Below are positions 11,099 to 20,713 of a DNA stretch of 64,000 bases, in pieces. Position 1 is the first letter of the stretch. Each line of letters starts with the position of its first letter. Both the position numbers and the translations under genes were made by a program. The DNA is taken from contig KB722754.1 of the NCBI GenBank assembly GCA_000349905.1, positions 1 through 64,000 on the forward strand. Reading direction: 5' to 3'. The stretch comes from Volvariella volvacea V23. Lineage: Eukaryota > Basidiomycota > Agaricomycetes > Agaricales > Pluteaceae. The notes beneath the pieces are model-generated. The model worked only from the letters and a program-made list of their open reading frames with translations. It was not told the DNA's origin and ran no database searches.

Positions 11099-12742
11099 CT
11101 ATTTCACCCAATTGCGTATGGTGACAATGGGAACAGCCTGCCTTAATCTCCGAAACAGGCTGTCAGACTCGTCTTGCCTCTCAATGGTGTACGTGTAACA
11201 GATTTCGAAATTTTTCAGTCCCAATCCCTTTTGTTTTCTGTCTCCTAACCATTCTAAAAACACTTCCAACCGCCAAATCATTGAGTAATCCAATGTCGCT
11301 TCGAAGCCGGGGTCCTTGGTACGTAGATCCACAACAAGGGACTGCAAGTCAGGGTAATACAAAGCACGCCTGTCATAGCAACGCTCGCACGCACACCCCT
11401 GATAGGCCAGTCTTGCTTCTGGTGAGGTGCAGAGGGGATCACGAATGTCGATGAATGATAAGAATTTTTCGAACCCCAAAGACGTTCGGATACGGATGGT
11501 AGTGAGGTGGCGGTGAAGAGATGAGAAAAAAATCTGAGGGCTAATGGAGTGATTAATGTTTATTGACCGAGCCCTGATATTCGTAGCCTGAGAAAAATCC
11601 AGAATGATTGCAAAAAAAAAACGACAATAGAGGTCGTCGTATGGTCTATCATTGAGATGAAAGGCTCGAATTCTGAGCACCATGAGATCTTCGTCCACTT
11701 CGCCCTTTGCAATAACGCGCAGCTCGCGGAGCGACTCTACCGAATAGCAAAGAGAAGGGTCGTGCGTTCGTGCGTTTGTGTCTGGGGTCGGATAGGTGAA
11801 TCGCTCTAGGGCGGCTGTGAAGTGCCTGAAAATCTTCGCAAGCTCGGAGTCTGCAAAATTATTGGGTACCACAATGTCCATGAACGGGAGAGATGGGAGT
11901 TCAAACGATCTACCCAATTATTGTAGCCAATTTTCAAGTGTTCGAGATTTGGAAGTGCGACATGAATTAATGGATTAGGTGGGGTATTGTTCCAAAGAAT
12001 TGATAGCCGTTGAAGGAATTTGAACCGGGTTAGCAGTGTTAGGCTATCGGGACTAGTAGAAGCGAAAGAGGCGTTTGTGACTGTAGGTAAGTCGGGTGGA
12101 AGGATGCAGTCGCAGTCAAGCCTCCCAGTGGATTCCAAATGTAGTTGGTGAAGCTTTGGCATAATATTCGGGGAGATGGAGGATGGCAACGAGCGGACGG
12201 AATCGTGTACAGTGCCGGAATAATGGAGAGCCTCCAAGTGAGGAGCAGGCATATTCTGGAACCAGATGAGCCTTTCGCTAAGCAATTCAGCGTTGAGGCA
12301 TAGTGAACGGATCCTATACATGTTGGCTGCGACAACACGGAGCATCTCATCGTACTCTGCATCGGTAACTTGGGATCTTGAAGTCCTTAACAAGTGAACG
12401 TACAGCAACTGCTCTTTAGAGCGCGCCAAGAATGCCTTGAACCATCTGGAGTTGGTAGTGTTGACATGAATCCATAATGGCGAATGATCCAGCACTATGC
12501 CCCTCCAGTCCATGCAAAACTGAGTTATCGAGGTCCACATGTGCCATTCTGTCAGTTCACAGCCTCTGAGGTAAGGTTTAGGCTGTCATAGGCAACACGC
12601 TGTAGCACTTTGCCAATGAGCTCTGGCAAGAGTTTGTTGAGGGGCATCAGCGCGTTTCTGCGCCGTCGGAGTTCAAGAAGTTTGAGTTCGAGCGCATAGC
12701 GTCGAGTTCCGCGATTTGAGCATCAAATTGAGTAGATGGCAT
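11099..12742 (-). pseudogene. F-box/LRR-type gene with three frameshifts
   Basis: Read on the minus strand from ATG 12742, three frames must be joined. MPSTQFDAQIAELDA shifts to a frame giving LELKLLELRRRRNALMPLNK, which carries the F-box start LPELIGKVLQRVAYDSLN. A second shift near 12560 leads into WHMWTSITQFCMDWRGIVL, the usual continuation of mushroom F-box proteins. The third shift (near 11913) separates NLEHLKIGYNN from GRSFELPSLPFMDIVVP. The tail ends RRLRQAVPIVTIRNWVK, stop at 11099. No GT-AG pair at any of the three points restores the frame. Intact relatives are F-box proteins with degenerate leucine-rich repeats, presumed SCF ubiquitin-ligase receptors. The gene lies between the two MAPEG copies. 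The 340 bp between it and the dead MAPEG copy show nothing. Confidence 0.75.
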
Positions 12743-13646
12743 AGTAGAGCATTCAAATCAGGTTCATGCACGCGGAGCTCTGGCAAACATGCTTGCTGGC
12801 GCTTATGTAAGTACTAGCAGTAGAACTCTGCAAGATTCGCACTCCCACTGCACCACCTCCAATGTCCAGCAAACCGAGTTTGGACACGATAGCTTAGTGA
12901 GCTTGGCTATTCCAGATTTAATTACACCAGAAAATAGTAGTCTCCAATTGTGAAACGGTTATATGCTAAAGCTCCTACGGAAAAGCCATTTAATATACCC
13001 CACAAACGAGCGAGTTCTGCGCATGCCATTGGCAGCAAACTCGGCAACCTTTTAATCAGCTTCTTGTGCTAATGCTGCACCGGCAAGTGCACCCCATCGG
13101 CATCATTATGCCAATGTACACGAATCCTCATTTGAGGCGTGATCCAACACAGCGATGTGGTTGATCTTGTAAGTGTTCGATGAGGGCTTTGAATGCATTA
13201 AAGGACTTTTCTACGCAGCTAAAGTGGCGAATAAACCAGAACCACATCCTTGGAGTTGGACCGTGTTGCGGCGCCTAGTGCTCATGGCTTGTGATTATCG
13301 GACTTCCCCAGACCCCACATATATTGACGAAGCCGTTCGGGGCAGCAATCGCGAAATCCTAACCAGTAGCTACGCTGGCAGCATTGCGTCATAAAACGGA
13401 CCAGCAAGCCGACAGGCACGACGTTTCGGGAAGGAGTTGTGCTCGATGAGCTGTTCCCAAGCCTTCTTGCTGTCACTTGTGAGAGCGTCCGGTAAACTCA
13501 CGCTTAAGCCCAGTGAACTCATTACGAAGGAATTCCTGACAGGAGGAAGTTCTCAACGGCATCTGTATAAGCCGGACGGCCAGTACTTAAAAAGAGGATG
13601 TTACCTCCAATGCTTGATTATCAACGCCCTCTTGCCAACTCTCAGC
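12743..13646. other. upstream region of the intact MAPEG gene
   Basis: No gene recognised. The part from about 13430 on resembles 9740-9900 upstream of the decayed copy, including the shared run cttaaaaagag, so this is duplicated promoter-side DNA. The rest is featureless. Confidence 0.5.
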
Positions 13647-14579
13647 ATGTCTACTTCAATCCTCGATAGCCCACTCGCCCTATATTCCGTTCCGGTGGTC
13701 TGGGTGACAACCTTCTATCCAATGACTATGAAGGTGAGTTCCAGACCCTGCCCGTCATATAGCCCCTGAGCGCTTACACGGCCTCTGCCCAGTATCTCTA
13801 TATCGAGAAGTTGATTGGTTACAACAAGTGCGTAATCCCGTAGATGACTTCACAGCTATGACCTAAATTACATTGGTCACCTATTATACCCATTTATGGT
13901 CTCCTATAACCACGGATGAAGCGTCCAACCTCGTTCCAATACTCAACGCATCGTAGAAAACAAGGAGATACCCGACAAGGTCGGAGCCCGAGTACAACGC
14001 ATGGAGGGCGCTCACCTCGTAAGTACTGCGCTGGATCTGCGGCTTAAATGTGGGTGTGCGCCGGTATAGCTTAACTGACGGGAACCGCCATATGCAGAAC
14101 GGAAACGAAGCCTTCCCGCTCTGGACGGCAGCGGTGGTAAGCTTGGTTGACCCTCCAACTGCTAAAAGCTGCTGATTTCACCACTGTCTTCGATTTCAAG
14201 TTTGCGGGAATTTTAGTGGGTCTAGATAATTATACGCTGAATACAACTTCGCTTGCCTAGTATGTAGAGTGGGGCCGGCTGAGTTTTGCGCATCATGAAT
14301 TGATATTCTTTTCCGCCTAGCATTGCCATTCGAATCCTATATAACCAGGTTTACATCAACCACGAAAGCGGCGCTGTCAGCTATTTGAGGTGATCGCCTT
14401 CTGCTTCGCGTTTTGCGGTCTACTGATTTCTTGCATAGGTCAATAATCTTCTTCACATCTGTCTGTATGCATATGCTCTCCGACTTTGTAACAATAGGGG
14501 GTACTGACGGATTCTTTTAGCCATGCCGATGAGGTTGCTATTTAAGGCTGCCAACAAGTTCTCCCAAGAGAACGTCTGA
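13647..14579 (+). CDS. MAPEG family membrane protein (glutathione S-transferase / eicosanoid-metabolism type)
   Basis: Eight exons: 13647-13733, 13793-13827, 13922-14018, 14098-14136, 14201-14259, 14321-14389, 14439-14464 and 14521-14579. They give 156 residues, the normal MAPEG size. The loop motif ARVQRMEGAHLNGNEAFPLW is intact; in the family this region shapes the glutathione site. Four hydrophobic helices are visible: YSVPVVWVTTFY, FPLWTAAVFAGILVG, LAYIAIRILYNQVYI and SIIFFTSV. Exon phases all agree, and apparent stops (tag after tcgcttgcc, tag in atcgtag) disappear on splicing. Members act at the ER as glutathione transferases or peroxidases, often in detoxification or stress; the substrate here is unknown. 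A broken duplicate lies about 3 kb upstream, and the 210 bp after the stop are empty. Confidence 0.88.
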
Positions 14580-14789
14580 ACGTCCCTTCACCTGGGTGGG
14601 TACCTGCCCGGTGTGCCCACGAGGGGTTTGACTATATGCTATCCACTGCGGCTCTTGCATTAGTCTTGGAGGGGTAGTGGAGAATTAGTCTCCTTGGAGC
14701 TTGAAGCGAAAGACAAGCGAACACGAAACGAATCTACACCATGGATATCACATTAACGTCCGATGATAAACAGTATACACAATGTAACA

Positions 14790-17123
14790 TCACATCTGCC
14801 TCTCTATTCTCGCCTTCAAAGCCTCATAGTCCTGTAGCACCTCGTCCAGATAATGATCGATCCCAAGTTCACATTCAAACCTGCTCAACATCCTCTCCCT
14901 GACAATCTCAGCCCCGTCCAACCGCTGTGACTTGACGAATGCTCGGAGTAATGAGATATACGTGATCAAATCGGGCTCAGGCATCCCTGATGCCGACACG
15001 ATATCGCCAATTCTATTCCCGCTCCACTCATTCACACCAGCAGACCCATCCGCTCCACCCTCCATACCATCCAAAACCGCCAACGCGCTCTCTACATCCC
15101 CGCGACAGGCAAAATGCGCCGCCAACTCAGTATAATGATAAACCGACGGTCTAACTCCAAACTTGATCATATCCCGAAGCACCTTCAGTCCGCCTTCTCC
15201 ACCCCCGGACCGTCTCTGGTCCTTCCACGCGAGCTTGTGGCCGCGCTGCAACATCATCCGCAGGAACGGCGTAAAGGCTGCGGGTGAGACCGGCACGCTC
15301 CATGATGGCGGAACGGGGAGATAAGACGAGTCGGAGTAGGATGAACGTGGGAGTTGTGCGCGGTGATGTTGTGACTCGCGGGCGAAGCGAAGGAGATTGA
15401 TGTACAGGTGTGATTTGGAGGAGTCTTTCCGTTTGAGTTCGAGGAGGCTGTGCCAGATGAGGGCGCAGTGCGCGGGTGTGGGCCAGAGTTTGCCTTGGAA
15501 GAGGATGTTGAGGTGGGAGGGCGGGAGGAAGAGTCGGTAGGGTACGGGTTCGCCGCGTTCTCTTCGTTTCTGGGATTGGTCGTACTCCCAAAGAACTTCT
15601 TCCTTCATCACACCGCTAAGGTAGAACTCCTCAATGAATGTTTGAATTATAAGGTCGTGAGAGCCCTTGAGGCGATAAAATAGCATTTCTGCAAATGTGA
15701 AGAGGGAACGGAAGGAAGGATCCGAGCGTGAGGCTCTGTCGCATAAAATGTGAAGGCCAACAGTCCGTCCTGAAGCTAGATAGTCTTCGATAAAGTAGAC
15801 GATGGTATATGGGTGTGGAAGGGTGTCGCAGTGATGGAACTTGCGTTTGAGGTATCGTAGCGTGTCTGCTAAGTTCTCGTTGACGACGATGTCATCAATG
15901 TTCCTGAATTCCTTTAGCATATTCATCTCATCCTGCGGGTGAATGCCTTGGGACGACAGAAGCGTGTCCAGCAGAGCAATTGGCTCCGCGTATTTTCTAG
16001 CATCAGCACGGAATAGTGAGCGGCGGAGAAATTCATAGGTCGAGGGCGATAGTTGGGTTGCATCCCCGGGAGAGGCTGGCAAGAGGTCAATGGCTTCCTT
16101 GAACCTTCCCGAATGTACGAGAGTGCGGACGGCCGCGCTACGCAATAGCGTTGTGACTCGCTTCCCCATATATTTCACGCTACGCTGCCTATATCCTGTC
16201 CAGTATGTCCTGTTGGCCTCCTCAAAATCGTGAATAAATTGACGCGCGACCTGAGGGGAAGAATATCGAATAATGAGGTTGGTGAATGGAGAGATGACCT
16301 TCTCTGCGTATCCCTTGGATGCCATGATCACGGCAAAACGTTTTATGAGAGCAATGTCGGTAGTTGGTGCGCTCAATAGGAGTTGTCTGATTTCAGAATG
16401 CGTTTCGTGTCTTGCTTCGCGCTCACAGGGAATGTGGGATAACCAAGATGTGAAGCGTTTGTATACGTCATCTCTGCCTAGGATACCCCCTTCCACCTGT
16501 GGGGACAAGTAATTGCGGAGGACGTGCAGGGCAGCGAAGGCGTAAGTAAGGGAAGGAGGTATCTTGACATGGAGCTCTTGGAGCTCATGTAGGATCTTGT
16601 ACGCGTTGTCGTAGTCATGTTGCTGAATGAGTTGGACAAGAACCTCGGTCACGGCAGGAGTTGATGTTGAAACGGAGGGTGCGAGATCGTAGGCAGAATC
16701 GAGGCCGTCCTCGAAGATAGAAGCATCGCCAGTTGTGGGTTGGGGAAGGAGTTTAGGGAGTTGTTGTTCTATAAGTTGAAGGGTGGTTGGTGGTGGCGGT
16801 ACAGAGCTGGCGATAATAGCGGCGTAGTCTTCTGTAGCTTCTTCGAACACGGCTGGGTCGACTGGATTATCTTGTCTAGCAGACTTGGCGGTTGGATCTG
16901 CTGCTGCAACCCGTTCAGACCGGCTAGGGGCATAGCTTTGCGATAGAGGTTCTGCGAAAGCTTGGGGTCCGAGTGTCGCCGTGTAGTTCCATCGTCGATG
17001 ACCTGGAAGAGCTGGAGGCCTGGTAGCAGTGCAGAAGCGAGTCAGAGACCTAGCTAGGTGGTCCCAACGGCGATGCATTCGACCTGCACAGGCGAGTGGG
17101 TGTGCCCATGAGGCTGGGGGCAT
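14790..17123 (-). CDS. PPR-like (pentatricopeptide repeat) protein, probably mitochondrial
   Basis: One exon, 777 residues. The N-terminus is rich in Arg and Ser/Thr and poor in acidic residues (MHRRWDHLARSLTRFCTA), as in mitochondrial targeting peptides. Two starts are possible, ATG 17123 or ATG 17078, and the latter begins right at this segment. The body is helical. The clearest repeats lie near residues 640-740, such as VRPSVYHYTELAAHFACRGD followed by VESALAVLDGME, and PDLITYISLLRAFVKSQRL followed by DGAEIVRERM. These have the helix-turn-helix spacing of PPR motifs. Such proteins bind organellar RNA for processing or translation; the target is unknown. It is transcribed away from the kinase gene, whose ATG is 230 bp off. 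The lack of introns over 2.3 kb is unusual for this window. Confidence 0.82.
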   Translation of the reverse strand: MPPASWAHPLACAGRMHRRWDHLARSLTRFCTATRPPALPGHRRWNYTATLGPQAFAEPLSQSYAPSRSERVAAADPTAKSARQDNPVDPAVFEEATEDYAAIIASSVPPPPTTLQLIEQQLPKLLPQPTTGDASIFEDGLDSAYDLAPSVSTSTPAVTEVLVQLIQQHDYDNAYKILHELQELHVKIPPSLTYAFAALHVLRNYLSPQVEGGILGRDDVYKRFTSWLSHIPCEREARHETHSEIRQLLLSAPTTDIALIKRFAVIMASKGYAEKVISPFTNLIIRYSSPQVARQFIHDFEEANRTYWTGYRQRSVKYMGKRVTTLLRSAAVRTLVHSGRFKEAIDLLPASPGDATQLSPSTYEFLRRSLFRADARKYAEPIALLDTLLSSQGIHPQDEMNMLKEFRNIDDIVVNENLADTLRYLKRKFHHCDTLPHPYTIVYFIEDYLASGRTVGLHILCDRASRSDPSFRSLFTFAEMLFYRLKGSHDLIIQTFIEEFYLSGVMKEEVLWEYDQSQKRRERGEPVPYRLFLPPSHLNILFQGKLWPTPAHCALIWHSLLELKRKDSSKSHLYINLLRFARESQHHRAQLPRSSYSDSSYLPVPPSWSVPVSPAAFTPFLRMMLQRGHKLAWKDQRRSGGGEGGLKVLRDMIKFGVRPSVYHYTELAAHFACRGDVESALAVLDGMEGGADGSAGVNEWSGNRIGDIVSASGMPEPDLITYISLLRAFVKSQRLDGAEIVRERMLSRFECELGIDHYLDEVLQDYEALKARIERQM

Positions 17124-17352
17124 AAACGTCGAGCAGAACTTTGCAAAAACACGATGTCACATCCTGGAGTCACGTTTGTGACCCGGCGTGACACGTCGGT
17201 TAGATAACCTGGAATGGCAGTTATCAGCGTCCAGTCCTCGACGTCCGCCACCACCCTTCCAAGACCACCACCAAGCAGTCCCCGTTCACTCGCTGCGCGA
17301 ACGGGCTGCTCGCCAACCCGCGCCTGCTATTTGGGAATTCGTACCGCAGAGG

Positions 17353-20300
17353 ATGCCCTCAGTAACCGCAAGTCCACCCAGGGCGCCACCAATCAAGTAT
17401 GTCGCTCCATTAGGTACCCGGTGGGCGAAGGAGAAGGCCGCTGCTGGTGGTTCCGCCGCATTTGATCTACCCACGGACCCCAAGTCTATAGGACCATGGA
17501 TTCTGGGAGAATGCATCGGAAAGGGCGCTTCTGGACGCGTCAAACTTGCCAAGCACCGTCGTACAGGCCAACTCGCTGCCGTCAAGATCCTTCCTGTCGC
17601 ACCACTCGTTAACTCACGCGCTTCTGCATCTACTCAACCAACCAAGACTGACAAGCAACGACTCGGAATTGATCGCGAAATAACAATGATGAAACTCATG
17701 AACCACCCCAACATTATGCGAATCTTTGACGTTTATGAAGGTGAGAAGGAGCTGTTTCTCGTGCTGGAGTATGTGGAGGGAGGGGAGCTATTCGACTACC
17801 TGGTCAATCGCGGACGCTTGCCTCCGGCGGAAGCATTGGTCTATTTCAAGCAGATCGTCTACGGATTGAACTATGCACACACATTCTCTATCATTCACCG
17901 CGACCTCAAACCTGAAAACATACTCATTGCATCCCTCGAGCCGCCAAGTATCAAGATCGCCGACTGGGGTATGGCCGCTTTTGCTCCACCTTCCTTACAA
18001 CTTGAAACGAGCTGCGGTTCCCCACATTACGCGAGCCCGGAAATCGTCAATGGCGAAAAGTACGAGGGGAACGCGACCGACATCTGGAGCTGTGGCGTGA
18101 TACTGTTCGCCCTCTTAACGGGAAGGCTACCATTCGATGACAAGAATGTCCGGACGCTACTGGTCAAGGTGAAAAGCGGCAAGTACGAGACGCCGTCTTG
18201 GGTAGACCCTCTGGCCAAAGACTTACTTTCACGAATGCTCGTGGTCGACGTAAATAAGCGGATTACGGTACGTGTTTCAGCATGTGCTGATGGCGAAGGG
18301 TGCTCATTCAACTTGCCTTTCTAGATCCCTGAAATTTTGTCACACCCCTGGCTAACCTCCAATGCGAACCTGGCCCCTGGTGACATGTCCTTGGCCCTAC
18401 CTGATCCTCCACTCCCACCGTCACCGAACACCCTAGCTAAACCACTTTCCTCTCCGGACGAAATAGACCCCGAATTGTTTGCATCATTGAGGGTAATTTG
18501 GGGTCGACACGCAGACCCAAAGGGAGAGTCAATCATTCGGGATCTCACCTCACCTGCCGGTCAAGGAGTTCACGCGAAAACGTTTTACTTTCTGCTCTCA
18601 CAATACCGAGAGGACTCTCGTCGGAACAAGGAGGAGGAAGAGAATGCCGACAAACATGGAACCATCGTGGTCAGCCCAAATCGAGAACCTGACACTTTGA
18701 GACATCCCAAACGACAAAGCGGCATCCCGAGCCTCCTCGCCGCTCCTGGTACCTACTCGCGCACGCGGCCGTCCATCCCTGTGCCGTACACGGGCCCCGT
18801 ACCACCTGTGATGAGTCGAGGGGCGACTGGCACGAGCAGCGCATCTTCCCGAGAGCGTCCAGCCTCTCCCGTCGGACCAAGACCGCTCTCAACGCACTTT
18901 CAGAAGAAGCCATATCTCGAACTCAGTCGCGGTCGCTCAGAGTCCCCTACCTCCTCTCGTCCAAGCTCTCCCTTGAGCGCAGGGCGTAGCCTTCCTCGAC
19001 CAGCACCACCGAGACGGGGTTATACGTACTCCCACCCCACTGGAGGTGTCGATCGCGATAGCGCTGAGGGTCTGGATGGCAGGGCCGAAGTCGTGCCCAA
19101 TAATTCAGTCAATCGGCCTCTACCAGTATTTTTGCCTCAACCAAAGCTGGAATTCATTAAGCGTCCACCAAGAAACCCATCTCGGCCGTCATCGCCTACT
19201 GTGGTGCATCCAAATGCTGTTAGTGCGCCGCCAACCTTACGTTCACCCACGTTAAGCGCCCAGCCCGGTAAGATTCATTGCGTTCATTGCATTATTTCGG
19301 ATCTTTAATTAATTAATCTTAATAGGTCCTGACGTCCGTCTCCCTCCTCTCGTCGCGCCCAAGATAAACGACCCTGCGCTTCAGAATACACTAAATCAGG
19401 TCGCCGAACGCGTCAACGAGTTTCTCAATGAAGCAGAAAAGGGAGCTGCTCAACCCGCACCTACGTCTCTACCCGTTCGTGCAGGGACGGTGGACGTTAC
19501 CAGGAGAGTATCCACGCAAACTCACTCCCGCATACCGTCCAGCAATTTGGCATATGCCGTCAGCCCGCGCTTACCTAACCCCGCTGACAAGGAGAATGAA
19601 GGGGTTGTCAGCAGTCAGGCAGCTCAAGAAACCCGACAGGCGAGCATGGGTCTCGGTCTAGGTGTTGGAAGGGATGTCGGAAAGGAAATGGGCAATATCG
19701 TTTACCTCGGGGATGACCTCAATTCCTCGAAGCCTGCAAAGCCGGAAAAGGAGAGGAAAGCGAAGCGTGAGTGTTTTGGGTCTTATCGCGTCATCTGAGC
19801 GCATCATTTATGACGATCTTGTGTAGAAAGTAATCTCGAGCAGCCGCTGTTGAGTCATCGACGGTCTACGCTTGGCTCGCCTATGTCTCTTTCGGTTCCT
19901 TCTTCGAGTACTACGGCTTCGCATCGGTTGTTGGCTTCTCCTGTCCTTGGCGAGTTCAAGGGCTGGTTTTCTAATCTTTTTAGCTGGAAGAGTAATAGCA
20001 ACGGACAAGGCGGAATTCTCTATTCACCGGACGACGTATTCAAGACCCGCATGGACGTTGGCAAATTTTTCGAGTCTCTCGGGATTATAGTTGAAGGCAT
20101 TGGCTTCCGATTTGTCGAAGGCGACTATGACGAAAACCCTGGCACTCTTAAATGCCGGATTGAGGAACCTGCTGTGGACTCGACGACTCACTTGACTTTG
20201 AAGCCTGTAAAGTTTCGTGCAGAGTTCTCGCCTGCGCCTACTGCTACATATACGACGACTGGCGGTGTGTATGGCGGTTCTCATGGCGCTGCTCCTGCTT

Positions 20301-20713
20301 CTGGTCTTCTTGGCGGCATCTCTGCTGGGTCCCCGAAACTTTCGACGACAGGTCTATCCAATTCTCGTCTGCCCATACCCACTGGAACATATACCACTCA
20401 TCGATCAAGGGCTAGTCTACCACCTCGCCGGATCAGTACGTCTATTGGTGCAGATGCTTCACCACTCAGATCTACGACTACTTTGGCAGCGGCTGGGCAC
20501 TCTATGCTGGCGACAACAGGAAACCCCGCGGCGGCGACGACTGCTATTGTATTAATTCACGAGAAAGGATCTTTATCGACATTTAGGACTATCTGGCGAA
20601 AGCTCAAAGCTGCTTACGACTCGGGATCGGGCGCGGTAGGCGGGTACCCCAGCTTCAGCCCAGCCATGATGACGACGCCCGTGATGGAAGCCCAACCGAG
20701 GTTTGTGGCTTAG
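17353..20713 (+). CDS. Gin4/Cdr2/Hsl1 (Nim1)-type Ser/Thr protein kinase with C-terminal KA1-like domain
   Basis: Exons 17353-18267, 18325-19267, 19326-19766 and 19827-20713 give 1061 residues. The kinase domain (about 48-310) shows GKGASGRV (56-63), catalytic lysine AVKIL (K78), HRDLKPEN (182-189), activation-loop SCGSPHYASPE and DIWSCGVILFALLTG. DFG is replaced by DWG (204-206). A long Ser/Pro-rich disordered middle follows. The end has the features of a KA1 membrane-binding domain (FVEGDYDENPG, LKCRIEEP, VLIHEKGSLSTFRTIWRKL). In yeasts these kinases act at septins or cortical nodes and relieve Wee1 inhibition of mitotic entry. The frame is open to 17188 but has no ATG there; ATG 17353 is the first in frame and matches the usual start of the family (RAPPIKYV, PLGTRW). 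Whether it uses an extra 5' exon is open. Confidence 0.9.

Noticed and set aside
13922..13980. Stop codon (tag) that seemed to kill the MAPEG gene
   Set aside because: With the acceptor gatgaag ending at 13921 the frame is VQPRSNTQRIVENKE and the tag is out of frame.
15151..15591. 146-codon frame on the minus strand within the PPR gene
   Set aside because: Shadow frame of the 777-residue PPR-like protein; its Arg/Pro/Thr-rich composition is an artefact of the other frame.
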